Shown: piece after piece, positions 1 to 10,493 of the stretch
Layout: each line of letters starts with the position of its first letter
Numbering within the stretch: the first letter of the stretch is position 1
Assembly: GCA_016927835.1 (NCBI GenBank)
Contig: JAFGMA010000286.1
Coordinates: 1-63,638 of the forward strand
Reading direction: 5' to 3'
DNA: 63,638 bases
Origin: Candidatus Zhuqueibacterota bacterium
Lineage (GTDB): Bacteria > Zhuqueibacterota > Zhuqueibacteria > Thermofontimicrobiales > Sulfurfontimicrobiaceae
Made by a program: the position numbers and the translations under genes
The notes under the pieces: generated by a model
Database searches by the model: none
Told to the model about the DNA's origin: nothing
The model's input: the letters and a program-made list of their open reading frames with translations, nothing else

Positions 1-164
1 AAGAATTCATCATCCCTGGCATCCGTGCAGGCAGCAAAAGAAAATGCAGTCATATTCGTTGTACGAAAACACAACGCGAACTATTCCTTATGAGAGGAAT
101 ACAGGAGGATTTGAAACCAAAATCAAAATAAGGATTAGCAAACTCAGAAATAAGGAGGTACATC

Positions 165-3100
165 ATGAAAACCATTACCATTTCAGGTGTCATTTTTTTG
201 TTGTTCATCAGTGCGGGTACGCTCTTGGCACAGGCAAATGATCCACTCGCTAATTTTGATCCGGGTCTCAGGTCGGACGAAATCGTTGCGTTCACCGATT
301 GGAAAAAGTCACAGGTGTTTGATTATCTAAATGTTCCGGGAAAAGGAGATACGCTTTATCCATTTCCCGAAAAGTTGAATGCGGATTCACTAGGAAATAC
401 TGATCCAGGATATCTGTTTATGGATGTGATCACGGGTAATTTTATTGGGGATACTCAAGAAGAGGTTGTCGCAGCATGGGAAGGTCCCAACCGATCAGTA
501 TCTCTGGTGATCTCAAGGATTGATCCCAATAATAAAGAGTGGTCAGATTTATATGTAGCACAAAGTGATACAGGAATACTAATGCATAATTTCCTCCTAG
601 ACCGCTGGTGGATTGCAGTTGACATTGATCCAATTAAATTGGTAGCTGGCAATTTCGACGAGGATACTCAGGAAGAATTTGTATTGGCATACTGGTTGCC
701 TGATTCCACTGTTAAATTAACACTTTATGATGCCGACGAAAGCGGAAATTTTTATTCAAAGACAACGATTGCTGATCAGCAAATTTTTTATCACTTTGTA
801 ACCATGGAAGATAAAGCATATAGTTGGTTCGATCTGGCTGCTGAGGATTTTAACAATGACGGCATTGATGAAGTTGTGCTTGTCGGAACAGAAAAACGAA
901 ATGGTGTAAGCTGGGATATTTTTGTCAAAATATACGCGATTGATTTAATAACCTCACAATTTATTCCACAAGTTAAAGAAATTGCTTTTTCTAGTACTGA
1001 AATTCCACCAGATATTCAAGTTCCGATATTAAACCGTATCATTGTTACTACAGGCAACTTTAGTAACGGAACAAAAAATGAAGGCGTTATTGGCTTTTTT
1101 TGTTTAGATACAACTAACATTTATGCTTACCAACAGAAAATAGAAGGCTATTTGACAGGATTCCAGGTCAGCCAGGACCTTATGGATATGACACTTTCAA
1201 CAAAAACTCCGTTTGTTTATAAAGATGGAACGACAAACTCTCAATTAATAAATTATGATAGTCCTTTCAACCTTGTTTCCGGCGATTTAAATAATGATGG
1301 TTTGGATGAAATATTAGTCGTTCAAAAAGATATTGCAACACAAGCAAATTACTGCATCAAAATCTTTCAGGCGGATAGTTTGTTAAAATTCACAGAAGTT
1401 TTCGAAAAGAACTTCACCCGCAGGTCTGCCTTACCGCCCAATAAGCATATTGTGAAGATCGCAAATGTGGATTATGACTCAACATCTGAAAATTACTCGC
1501 TTAATGAAATCATTTTTCTTGAAGTTTACTCCGTACGGATAGCTGAATTTAGATCTGAGTGGCGATATGAGATTTGCGTGTATGGATTAGAATGGGATAG
1601 TACGGGAGTTTTTCAGGAACTCAAATTAAAAGCAAAATCGCAAGAATATAAAGCAGAATCGGACCATTATTGTGTTATAACCGGTGATTTCGATGGTGAG
1701 GATGTTTACCTGGGGCGCCCCAGGCGATATTCAAAAACCGAAGTTCTGCAGCCACTGGTTGTCCTCAATGCACCGCCGGTACATTACGATATCTTCGATG
1801 GAGTAGCCTATGATGTGTCAAAAAGTTATCCGCCCAACGAACCCATGTTTTATACGGCTTACAATAAAGATGTAACGAATGTCGTTGGCATTGAAACGAC
1901 CGTTTCTCAGAACTGGAGTAGGTCCATGGGCGTAAGTGCCAGCTTATCTGGCTGGGGGATTGGGCTCGATATGAGCATGACAAATCGTTACGGCGAAAAT
2001 TTTTCAAAAGTAACCGGTTCATCAAGATCGATCAAAATTTCTTTTGATAAAACTGCATATATAGACGACTATATCTACGCTACGACCGTAGATTACGATT
2101 TTTGGGAATATCCTGCCTATATCGGTTCAGAACTGATTGGTTATATTTTGGTGACCGTTCCCATACGCATTGAACATACCTGGTTTCCGAGCAAATTGCC
2201 CAGTGCAAACGACTGGGTACCCAACCATGAAGTTGGTAATATTCTTTCCTACCAGGAATATCCCGAGTTGAATAGCAATGCGGAAGTTGCAGCACTGATC
2301 AAAGGGACATACGAAATGAGTTGGGTTTTGGATGGAGAGTCAGAAGCGAATTGGAGTTTGACTTTCCAGGATTTCAGTAATTCACAAACCTCTACAACAC
2401 AAACGATTCACATGGACTACAACGTATCGATCGGTTTTTGGGGGATTGGAACGAGTTTCAGCGGAAGCTATGACGAGGAGCAAACCTATACACACCAGAC
2501 TACAGTTACCCAGGATCTGTCACTAAAAACTCACCTGCATAATCTTGATATGAGTATTGGTCAGGTATACTACAAAGTAACGCCGTACACTTACTGGTCA
2601 ACGTATGGTGCATTGGTGCTGGATTATGCGGTTAAACCCGATCTTGCGCAATTTGATCAGCTTTGGTGGCAGCAGCATTACGGTCAAAAACCGGATCCCG
2701 CTTTCATTTTGCCCTGGCGTTATGATCCTGAGAAAGGGAAGACACTTGATGATCCTACCTGGCGGCAGAAAACCAAAGAAATCCTATTTTACCCAAGTGA
2801 ACCGGTGCACGGCGATACAGTGACGATCATGGCACGTATACATAATTACAGTCTTTTATCAACATTTGATCCCATAACTATACGTTTTTACGTTGGTGAT
2901 CCGGACAGCGGCGGTACGCTTATAATGGGAACCGAAAGTGAAACCGAAATTTCAACGAATGAACAGCTTCTCGCCCGCGATAATGCTATTGTTCAAATGA
3001 AATGGGTTATTCCCGCGGATCTGGAACAATTTCCAAGAATTTATGCGGTACTCGATCCGGATAATGTAATCGATGAAATTCATGAGAACAACAATAAAGG

Positions 3101-3428
3101 CTGGTCTGTATTGGGAAAATCACGTATTGCAGGCATCGAAGAAAAGCCAGAGCCAAATTTACCTTTAAAATATGCCTTGAATCAGAATTACCCGAATCCA
3201 TTTAATCCCTCCACCAAAATCAGATTCGCTTTGCCCCGACCGGAAATCGTTAAAATTCAGGTATTCGATATTTTAGGCAGGCATGTAAAAACATTGCTGG
3301 ATCAAAGCAAACAAGCGGGCTTTCATGAAGTTACATTTAATGCAGACCAGATGAGCAGCGGCGTATACATCTATCGCATCGAAGCGGGTGCATTTCACGA
3401 GGCAAAGAAAATGCTAATTTTGAAATAA
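165..3428 (+). CDS. Large secreted FG-GAP/CARDB protein with T9SS-type C-terminal sorting domain
   Basis: 1087 residues. A signal peptide (about residues 1-22, ending LLAQA) predicts export. Residues about 85-520 carry scattered Asp-rich calcium-loop motifs of FG-GAP/VCBS type, such as DFNNDGIDE (about 228) and DLNNDGLDE (about 374), which usually form a beta-propeller. Residues about 575-800 contain two Ser/Thr-rich amphipathic beta segments built around GWGIG and FWGIG. A CARDB-like adhesion fold follows at about 865-985. Residues 1003-1087 are a Por/T9SS sorting domain with NQNYPNPFNPSTKIRF and FDILGRHVKTL, so the protein is probably anchored at or released from the cell surface. The start is fixed by AAGGAGGT eight bases upstream. 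The next gene begins 114 bp downstream on the same strand. Export and sorting are secure; the biological role is unknown. Confidence 0.9.
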   Translation: MKTITISGVIFLLFISAGTLLAQANDPLANFDPGLRSDEIVAFTDWKKSQVFDYLNVPGKGDTLYPFPEKLNADSLGNTDPGYLFMDVITGNFIGDTQEEVVAAWEGPNRSVSLVISRIDPNNKEWSDLYVAQSDTGILMHNFLLDRWWIAVDIDPIKLVAGNFDEDTQEEFVLAYWLPDSTVKLTLYDADESGNFYSKTTIADQQIFYHFVTMEDKAYSWFDLAAEDFNNDGIDEVVLVGTEKRNGVSWDIFVKIYAIDLITSQFIPQVKEIAFSSTEIPPDIQVPILNRIIVTTGNFSNGTKNEGVIGFFCLDTTNIYAYQQKIEGYLTGFQVSQDLMDMTLSTKTPFVYKDGTTNSQLINYDSPFNLVSGDLNNDGLDEILVVQKDIATQANYCIKIFQADSLLKFTEVFEKNFTRRSALPPNKHIVKIANVDYDSTSENYSLNEIIFLEVYSVRIAEFRSEWRYEICVYGLEWDSTGVFQELKLKAKSQEYKAESDHYCVITGDFDGEDVYLGRPRRYSKTEVLQPLVVLNAPPVHYDIFDGVAYDVSKSYPPNEPMFYTAYNKDVTNVVGIETTVSQNWSRSMGVSASLSGWGIGLDMSMTNRYGENFSKVTGSSRSIKISFDKTAYIDDYIYATTVDYDFWEYPAYIGSELIGYILVTVPIRIEHTWFPSKLPSANDWVPNHEVGNILSYQEYPELNSNAEVAALIKGTYEMSWVLDGESEANWSLTFQDFSNSQTSTTQTIHMDYNVSIGFWGIGTSFSGSYDEEQTYTHQTTVTQDLSLKTHLHNLDMSIGQVYYKVTPYTYWSTYGALVLDYAVKPDLAQFDQLWWQQHYGQKPDPAFILPWRYDPEKGKTLDDPTWRQKTKEILFYPSEPVHGDTVTIMARIHNYSLLSTFDPITIRFYVGDPDSGGTLIMGTESETEISTNEQLLARDNAIVQMKWVIPADLEQFPRIYAVLDPDNVIDEIHENNNKGWSVLGKSRIAGIEEKPEPNLPLKYALNQNYPNPFNPSTKIRFALPRPEIVKIQVFDILGRHVKTLLDQSKQAGFHEVTFNADQMSSGVYIYRIEAGAFHEAKKMLILK

Positions 3429-3542
3429 ACGCTTTACTAATTACTCGGCTAGTTTTTGGCTCATCGTATCTTCAAACTAACCTTTAGGAATTTCAATTCT
3501 CCTGAAGATTCATATCGGGAGCAAAACAAAAGGAGTCGAACT

Positions 3543-6500
3543 ATGGTTGAGAAAAATTTATTGGTGCGACCCAGGAAGATAAGGATCGAAAATTTCAGAC
3601 TAGATGTTTATAAACTGGGCAGCATACCAAACCTGACGGTGTGGGCGGGTGAAACATTGGCTTTTCGCATCGATGTGGAAAAGATGCTTGGAAAGATCGA
3701 AATGACTGTTGTGCCCCCGCCAGCCGGAGAGATTCTGTTTGATTCACAGAGTGGAGAGTTTTCTTATATGCCGGACTCGACTGACAAGATTTCATTTAAT
3801 CTGACTTTCTCAGTAGAGTCTCGGGGAAAAACAATTCGCCAAACAATTACAATCACTTCGATCCCCGAAATCAGACCGGAGCGAGATTATGTCAGCAGTT
3901 ACCCTGAATTGCCTGATCCATCCAGCACCCTTTACCTGAATATTACGAAGCAATTGAATGACGATAAATCTGAAGATCATCTGATTTCCGGCATGCGCGT
4001 CATTTTTGACAAGAAGGATGATCGAAATAACCTATTCAAAAACTATCACCAGGATCCCGGCGAGAAGAAGCTGCCCGATGAACCCTCCCCTGAGGGAACA
4101 TTCCGGAATCTGACCATCTGCGCGGATGAACTCGAGATACATGGTGAATTATCTTTGCCAGAAACAAATGTGCGTATCTTCGCGCGAAAGCTGGTTTTCA
4201 AAGATCTGGATGATAAACCCGGGCGGATTATAACCTGTCCATTACCTTATGCCAACACGCAAGCATCTGAAAAAAAAGACGGTAAACATGGAAGAAAAGC
4301 AGGCGATATTTTCCTCGCAATCCATGAAATTGATTTTGGTGAAAAGCGAGATTTTCGGTTCAACCTTAGAGGGGGTTGTGGACAACATGCTGCGCCGGGG
4401 GCAAACGGGGAGGACGGCAGAGATATATCAAAAGTAGACAACTTTAAATACACCAGCCATTTGACTTGTAGGTCGCCCTCACTTACGTGGCATTTCGATC
4501 CGCCAGCTACATATATCAAAGTCAAAGACCACATAGGGGGACCAGCCGGAGCTGCTGCTAACACTTACTGGGGTCAATCTACCCATGTCCCTGGAAATGG
4601 TAAAGATGCTACACCTGCAACTCTTCCCGGAAATGGTGGGGAAGGTGGTAACTTCCTTGTCTATTTTCCGGAGCAAAACGACTCATGGAACAATATTGTG
4701 GACAACTCAGGTGGTCAATGCGGTGAGCCCGGTAAAAAATGCTTTGGCGGAAGCGCTGGATCACCCACAAAAAGCGCCCAGTATCGCGTCGAATGCTGGA
4801 ATGACACCTGCAGAAAGTTGCACCGGCAAGGAAATCCTTCAATTACAAGACTCACAGAAACCAAACGAGGAAAAGATGCACCCGCTCCGCAAGCAAAGAA
4901 AAGTATAGGAGAAACAGGAAAAAAAGATATCAAAAGCGGCTCAGCATTCGAAAATATGTGGCTGCATCCGTCATTGTTGAAAACGGTTCTGTTATATGTC
5001 CGCGATGCCTATTTGATTTCGCCGGGGAGGATGGAGCAAATACCGATATTGTTAAACGAGTATGACACGGCTCTTCAGTCCGTGCCAATCAGTCCTGAGT
5101 TTAAATTGCTTATGGAGCAATCAACGGTGGAATACGACGAATCTTTTTATCGACAAACCCAGGCTGAAGTGGCTACGCTTCATCACAGGATCGAAAGCCA
5201 ACTCGATTATTTCGGTAATCCATCAGGTTGGTCGCCTTTATTTACGCTGCCGGTTTGCTTGCAGATGTATAACGATGAAGTTAAACATAGCTTGAAAACA
5301 TTGGTACTCGCCAGATGGATTCAAAAACAGGCTGCGAAAGCAACATCAATCGAGAGAATGGCTGACCAGTCGATTGATGCTTTAAACGCAGACACCGATA
5401 GAGCACTCGAGCAAATTGAGCAATCCAAGGATATTATCAAGAAACTCAGGGAACAGGCTCAAGCTCTGGAAAAAGAAATATCGAGTTTTACTGTACGCCT
5501 TGAAGTTAAGCGGACTGAATTAAAGAATAAAGCCGAACAAGAAGCTACAGAGGCTGCCTGGATCAATTTTGGCGTGAATACGCTCAATGCGGTATGCCAG
5601 GTTATCCCTTATGGGCAACCTGCTTTGGGCACTCTGGGAAATGTGGGCAAGGTGATCGCGGATACTGCGATTAATTCTGAAGATCCCTTAGATGCTGTAG
5701 GACCTATAACGAATCTGCTGGCAGATTTTGGGAAAGCTAAACTGGATAGCAAAGCAGCAGAGATTATTGCAGCAGCTAAGGAAAAGAAAAAGGATGAATC
5801 GAGTGATAAAGCCGAGGAAGCTGCAAGCAGGGCTTCCGAACTGACCCATATAGGAAAGACGATCGGTCCGGCACTTACAAGTATCACTGATTCCATAAAA
5901 GGTTTAAATGTGCCCCAGAGTGAAGTGGATAGCCGACTCCGAAAACTCGAAGCAGAGAGTCCTGAATTCCAGGAATTGGTGCATGAGTTGGAAGCGTTAA
6001 ATGTTAAAAAAGCGAACTTTGCCCAGAAACTTAATGAAGGTCTTCAAATCCTTTCATCTGCCTACGCCACAGTTACATCAAATTTACTCACCATAAGTAT
6101 GATGGAGAAACAACGCCGTGATGCGCTCTCTGTTCTGGATCATGATGCGCTGTTTTTCATTCAAAATATGGATCAGAGTGCGCGAATGATGCTGCTGAAA
6201 TACCTATACTATCTCGCTAAGTCATACGAGTACGCCGTGTTAGAGCCAATTGCGGTAAATTTCCAGCTTAATGAAATTTTCGACAAAATAACACCGCTGC
6301 TCGAAGGGCTAAATATCGATAGCGATTTGACCAAAATTACGGATGACGAGTTGCTGCCGGTTTTTAATTCGGAGCTCCGCAATATTGAAGATAAGCTGAA
6401 AACGAATTACCGACAGGAATATGAGCGCCGCCTCACAATACGTCTCTCGACCGACCAAACGCCTGAAATCATCTCTCAACTTAATTCTACTGGTGAAGCA

Positions 6501-7634
6501 ATTATAAATCTTCGAGATTTCAACTGCATCTTACCTCGCGATGAAAATGTCAAGCTCCAGGATGTTGAGGTTCAGAACCTCGAGTTCGAGGATGCGCATA
6601 GCTCAGTCAGTTTAAGCGGCTCTGTAGATTTTACGTTAGAGCCAATGGGCGACGGAACAATGCGTTCGGGCAACAGGTTGTTCGTGGTGCGCCATCCGAC
6701 ATCAGCCAATAGCGCTACAGTGGGAAGGGATTCACAGCAGATCTGGGGTGTTACCTACCACTTTGGCGTCACAAATACGAGTTCGGGTGCGAATCAAATG
6801 GATCCGATACGTCCGAGTGAAGCGTCTTTAGAATTGCTGGATTACCTGATGGGGGATACAGAAAAATCAATTCAGATGAAGATTGCCAAACCAGCAGCGT
6901 GGACTGATATTAAAGTACGATATGCACGCCATTTCACGGGGGCACCGCCTTTGAAGTCTGTCACATTGAAATTAACACTCAACATGTTGCAGGCTGATGA
7001 TAATTACTGCGCCCTGGATGTGCGAATGTCGGGACGATACTCGCCCCTGCTTCGCTGCTCTCCTGATGATGTGAATGGCGGTCGCAACGATGGCTTTGGG
7101 AGCATATATCGCATTTACCCGAAAGGCACAAAAGTCGAACTCGATGTCTCACCACGGTATGGGAAAAAATCATTCACCCATTGGGTGATAATCGACAATA
7201 CGGATACGATGGAGCCCAGGGAAGCTTATGAACATGTCCTGGTCATCGATAAAATTGAGCACAACATGCTGCTATTTTGTTATTATGAAGCCAGAGAAGA
7301 CCATCACGCTGTTGTCAGCGAGTTGCATCCTGTCGTGCGTCAGCTTTTCCTCAAGCGCTTCAAGACGGGTCCTGGTGAAACGGAAGTAAAAATGTCAATT
7401 CGTTCAGAATACAAAACATTTGTTGATAGTCTGCCAAAGCATATCGAAACCGGAGAACAGAAAATGCGACATGGATGGTCGAGTCGGATACTTAATGAGC
7501 CCCAAGGATTTGCAGTCGGTTACCTGCCTTTGATAGCGGAATTCACAGCTTTGAGCATGCCAAGACAAATTCAAGGCAAGGATTGGATGCAAATTGATTA
7601 CAAAGGTACGGTTGGCTGGGTGACGTCTGTCTAA
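3543..7634 (+). CDS. Very large leaderless coiled-coil protein with Gly-rich region and C-terminal SH3-like end, function unknown
   Basis: The frame is open from a TTG at 3456, but ATG 3543 has AGGAG seven bases upstream and is preferred (1363 residues). I see no signal peptide. In order: an Ig/cadherin-like beta segment (about 20-115); a Gly/Asn-rich stretch (about 265-410) with several Cys residues; a long helical part with a coiled coil (about 594-669), then a hydrophobic Ala/Gly/Val segment (about 674-710), a Lys/Ala/Glu-rich stretch and another coiled coil (about 793-840); a beta-rich C-terminal third; and a bacterial SH3-like end (GKDWMQIDYKGTVGWV). A hydrophobic patch between long coiled coils recalls alpha-helical pore-forming proteins, but this is only a topological likeness. 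It follows the secreted 165-3428 gene and may share its transcript. I do not recognise the family. Confidence 0.85.
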   Translation: MVEKNLLVRPRKIRIENFRLDVYKLGSIPNLTVWAGETLAFRIDVEKMLGKIEMTVVPPPAGEILFDSQSGEFSYMPDSTDKISFNLTFSVESRGKTIRQTITITSIPEIRPERDYVSSYPELPDPSSTLYLNITKQLNDDKSEDHLISGMRVIFDKKDDRNNLFKNYHQDPGEKKLPDEPSPEGTFRNLTICADELEIHGELSLPETNVRIFARKLVFKDLDDKPGRIITCPLPYANTQASEKKDGKHGRKAGDIFLAIHEIDFGEKRDFRFNLRGGCGQHAAPGANGEDGRDISKVDNFKYTSHLTCRSPSLTWHFDPPATYIKVKDHIGGPAGAAANTYWGQSTHVPGNGKDATPATLPGNGGEGGNFLVYFPEQNDSWNNIVDNSGGQCGEPGKKCFGGSAGSPTKSAQYRVECWNDTCRKLHRQGNPSITRLTETKRGKDAPAPQAKKSIGETGKKDIKSGSAFENMWLHPSLLKTVLLYVRDAYLISPGRMEQIPILLNEYDTALQSVPISPEFKLLMEQSTVEYDESFYRQTQAEVATLHHRIESQLDYFGNPSGWSPLFTLPVCLQMYNDEVKHSLKTLVLARWIQKQAAKATSIERMADQSIDALNADTDRALEQIEQSKDIIKKLREQAQALEKEISSFTVRLEVKRTELKNKAEQEATEAAWINFGVNTLNAVCQVIPYGQPALGTLGNVGKVIADTAINSEDPLDAVGPITNLLADFGKAKLDSKAAEIIAAAKEKKKDESSDKAEEAASRASELTHIGKTIGPALTSITDSIKGLNVPQSEVDSRLRKLEAESPEFQELVHELEALNVKKANFAQKLNEGLQILSSAYATVTSNLLTISMMEKQRRDALSVLDHDALFFIQNMDQSARMMLLKYLYYLAKSYEYAVLEPIAVNFQLNEIFDKITPLLEGLNIDSDLTKITDDELLPVFNSELRNIEDKLKTNYRQEYERRLTIRLSTDQTPEIISQLNSTGEAIINLRDFNCILPRDENVKLQDVEVQNLEFEDAHSSVSLSGSVDFTLEPMGDGTMRSGNRLFVVRHPTSANSATVGRDSQQIWGVTYHFGVTNTSSGANQMDPIRPSEASLELLDYLMGDTEKSIQMKIAKPAAWTDIKVRYARHFTGAPPLKSVTLKLTLNMLQADDNYCALDVRMSGRYSPLLRCSPDDVNGGRNDGFGSIYRIYPKGTKVELDVSPRYGKKSFTHWVIIDNTDTMEPREAYEHVLVIDKIEHNMLLFCYYEAREDHHAVVSELHPVVRQLFLKRFKTGPGETEVKMSIRSEYKTFVDSLPKHIETGEQKMRHGWSSRILNEPQGFAVGYLPLIAEFTALSMPRQIQGKDWMQIDYKGTVGWVTSV

Positions 7635-7700
7635 TAGCGCATATTGAGCTTGAAAATATTCACATTACCAACAATCCGAACCGCGAACAAACTCAAAAAA

Positions 7701-7777
7701 AACCGCGAATTTCAAAAAGCAAAAATGCACGATACTTCCTCAAAATCAAGCTATGCTCATTGTTGAAATTCGCGGTT
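7701..7777. repeat. 15-bp perfect inverted repeat between convergent genes
   Basis: AACCGCGAATTTCAA at 7701-7715 is perfectly complementary to TTGAAATTCGCGGTT at 7763-7777, with a 47-nt loop. A third related piece (GAACCGCGAA) lies just upstream at 7678-7687. The element sits between the 3' ends of two convergent genes. Neither arm is followed by a long T tract on the + strand, so it is either a structured 3' end used in both directions or a dispersed palindromic repeat. Confidence 0.6.
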
Positions 7778-7807
7778 CAAACTTTATATCAATATACGAC
7801 AACCATC

Positions 7808-9949
7808 CTATTTCAACCCCATCTCCTTTAAAATATAATCAGCACCGGCAAATTTTTCCGTCACAAAAAGAACGTAATGGATATCGACCGAAATCGTGCG
7901 CTGCATGTTGTTATCGTATTGCCAGTCGCTGGTCATGGCTTCATAATTTCCGTCAAATGCCAATCCGATGAGTTCACCCTTCGCATTCATCACCGCACTG
8001 CCGCTGTTTCCGCCGGTGATATCGCAAATATGGGTAAACGCCACTGGTACATCTTTCAAGCGTGGATCCGCCCATTTGCCAAAATCTTTTTTCGCATGCA
8101 AGTCTGCGAGTTTCGGCGGCATGTCGAACGGTTCCACACCGGTATTTTTATCAATCACGCCCTGGAGCGTGGTAAATGGCTGATACCAGACAGCATCCGC
8201 GTGCTGGTAGCCGGCGACGGGTCCGGAAGTGAAGCGCATGGTTCCATTGGCGTCGGGATAGAGCCCTTTACCTTTCCAGGCTAAAAGTGCATTCAGATAT
8301 TCCTTCCTCAATTCGGTGATATTGGCGGCAAATTCATCGTAGCGATCGTCGTTATCTTCCCGCTCTTCATACGTCATAGCAGCCATTTTTATGAACGGAT
8401 CGTTCAGCGCTTCCAGTTCTTTAACCGATTTTTCAAACAGCGGCTTTGCATATTCCACATCGCTCAATTTCGACTCAGCGTAGGCGTCGTTCACGAAATC
8501 GTCGAGTGGTTGGGATTTATTGCTGAAAATGTATTCCAAACCTTTGATTCGCAAGGCTTCGGGCAGGGCATTTGCTTTTTCGAGAACGCGTTTGAGCATG
8601 GCTTTGTCCGTTGGTTCGTAATAGCTGTAATACCGCAGATGCAACCGCTCAACTGTCCGCTGAACGCCTTTCTCGGTAAAATTCGGATCGCGTTTGTCAT
8701 CCGGTTTCTCGCGCTCTTTTGCCACGCCATAAATTTCCCGTCCCAACGATGCCAGGATTCCGCTGAAGCCGAACATGCGGATAACATCATCCTTTTCTTT
8801 GGTCAGGGCAAGCTTATCGTATAGCGCCTTAATTTTATCAAGAACGTTCCCGTACTCTTTCTTGAGCTTTTTATCGCTGTTAATGTACGCCATCAATTCT
8901 TTTTCGAAATCAATTTTTTGCTGCAGGAAGTTCGATTTGGTCATGCACTCGATTCTTCCCTGGAAATTTTTCATGGTGTTTGCCAGACCGGCGCGCGTGT
9001 TGGCAACCTTGATTTTGCCTTCTTCGGAATCTTTTGTCAAATTATCCAGCAGATCGATAATTTCCTGAAAATCCTTTACTGTTTCCGGGTAATTGTATTT
9101 CAAATTCCAGCCGACGGAATTCGATGTGCGCCAGCGGGTGGTGTAACCGGGATAACCGAGGATAAAAGTGAGATCACCCTCCTTCAGGAAGTCTTTGGCA
9201 ACGGGTAAATAATTCTTCGGTTTTACCGGTACATTATCGGGGCTGTATTTTGCACCGGATTCATCGGGCGCCATGTAGACGCGCATGAAGGTGAAATCAC
9301 CGGTGTGCCGCGGCCACATCCAATTATCGATATCGCCGCCGTAATTGCCAATCGCTTGCGGCGGAGCGTAGACGATCCTTACGTCCTGGTACCGTTTGTA
9401 AACAAATAACAGGTATTGTTTGCCATTATACATCGCGACAATCTGTGCACGAACATCTTCCTTGTCCCCTTCGATTTTGTCTGTCATTTCAACTATTTTG
9501 GCATCGATTTTTTTCTGCCGTTCTACAGGATCCTTAATTCCTTCGGCAGCCTTCAATACCTCATTTGTGACATCCTTCATTTCTTGCAGGACGGATGCAG
9601 TCACACCTTTGGCTTCGAGCTCATCCGCACGGGTTTGAGCCAGAAATCCGTTTTTGATATAGTCTGTTCCCTCGGTTGAAGCACGCTGAAGAGCACCATG
9701 AGCACAATGATGGTTCGTGAGCATCAATCCGTCCGGTGAAACAAAAGAGGCACTGCATCCGCCTAGCCAAATAATGGCATCCGCAACAGATGGCTTCTGC
9801 GGGTTATAAATTTCGTCAACCTTCAGTTTAAGCCCTTTTTTTTGTAAATCGAGTTGATCGAGTTGGGTCAATAGCCACATGCCTTCATCTGCCCATAGAG
9901 AGGAACTGATGATAATACTCAAGATAACGAAGCATGCTATCTTTTTCAT
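7808..9949 (-). CDS. S46 family dipeptidyl-peptidase, DPP7-like
   Basis: 713 residues, the usual length for family S46. A signal peptide (MKKIACFVILSIIISSSLWA) predicts export to the periplasm, where S46 enzymes remove dipeptides from oligopeptide N-termini. The chymotrypsin-like double barrel is marked by the catalytic His in LTNHHCAHG (His81) and the nucleophile in GGNSGSAV (Ser649). Eighteen residues after the serine, in FDGNYE, is Gly667. This position is Arg in acidic-specific DPP11 and Gly in DPP7, so preference for hydrophobic P1 residues is inferred. The ribosome binding site GGAGG lies just upstream of the start on the minus strand. The gene stands alone, divergent from the LVIVD-repeat gene. 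In a T9SS-bearing asaccharolytic-type lineage it would supply dipeptides as nutrients. Confidence 0.95.
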   Translation of the reverse strand: MKKIACFVILSIIISSSLWADEGMWLLTQLDQLDLQKKGLKLKVDEIYNPQKPSVADAIIWLGGCSASFVSPDGLMLTNHHCAHGALQRASTEGTDYIKNGFLAQTRADELEAKGVTASVLQEMKDVTNEVLKAAEGIKDPVERQKKIDAKIVEMTDKIEGDKEDVRAQIVAMYNGKQYLLFVYKRYQDVRIVYAPPQAIGNYGGDIDNWMWPRHTGDFTFMRVYMAPDESGAKYSPDNVPVKPKNYLPVAKDFLKEGDLTFILGYPGYTTRWRTSNSVGWNLKYNYPETVKDFQEIIDLLDNLTKDSEEGKIKVANTRAGLANTMKNFQGRIECMTKSNFLQQKIDFEKELMAYINSDKKLKKEYGNVLDKIKALYDKLALTKEKDDVIRMFGFSGILASLGREIYGVAKEREKPDDKRDPNFTEKGVQRTVERLHLRYYSYYEPTDKAMLKRVLEKANALPEALRIKGLEYIFSNKSQPLDDFVNDAYAESKLSDVEYAKPLFEKSVKELEALNDPFIKMAAMTYEEREDNDDRYDEFAANITELRKEYLNALLAWKGKGLYPDANGTMRFTSGPVAGYQHADAVWYQPFTTLQGVIDKNTGVEPFDMPPKLADLHAKKDFGKWADPRLKDVPVAFTHICDITGGNSGSAVMNAKGELIGLAFDGNYEAMTSDWQYDNNMQRTISVDIHYVLFVTEKFAGADYILKEMGLK

Positions 9950-10493
9950 TAAAAACCTCCGTTTGTAAAATGAGTAGTAATGGGATTAATGTACAATGTG
10001 CTGCCCGGATGGGATATTCGCCCAAACCGGATTTGAATTGGTGGGACAGGAATCTTTTCTGTTAAATACAAATTAAAAGATACGAGCCAGATAACAGATT
10101 GTTTCATAAAAGCTAATCTCACACAAAACGGAAAAATGAATAAATGAGTGGCTTTTTTTTACAATGGCAACAAAAGCAAACTGATGCTCCGCCATCGGTT
10201 CAGATTCAAACCAATTTAGTTGTATTTATTGGTGCTATATGAATTAGTGCTTGAATCACCGGAAGAAATAAGTTATATTATTAAAAGTCTGAGAAAGCGT
10301 GTGCAGCATAGGCACAAACGCCGGAAACCAGCGCAACAATCCATTCGTAATCCACGCTGGTTCACGGGTAAAATGATGAGTCTAAAAATTCTGAGGAGGT
10401 GATAATCCAAGAACACTCAAATATTTCAATCTTTCGTTAACACTTAATTAGCCCGGTCTGAAAATTGGAACTTATAACTTTAGGAGAAACGCC
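9950..10493. other. Divergent intergenic region between S46 peptidase and LVIVD-repeat gene
   Basis: A 544-bp AT-rich stretch that must hold promoters for both flanking genes. I can point to a 7-bp inverted repeat (ATCTTTT at 10052-10058 with AAAAGAT at 10075-10081) and to AGGAGGTGAT at about 10394-10403, an extended anti-SD match that is not followed by a start codon. A 60-codon open frame at 10220-10402 has no recognisable protein character. Nothing else is supported. Confidence 0.5.

Noticed and set aside
3456-3542. TTG-started extension of the coiled-coil gene
   Set aside because: AGGAG precedes ATG 3543; the extra 29 codons read through the ribosome binding site.
10220-10402. 60-codon plus-strand frame with AGGAGGTGA at its end
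   Set aside because: Lys/Arg-rich without domain, no ribosome binding site before its start, and the SD-like sequence at its end is not followed by a start codon.
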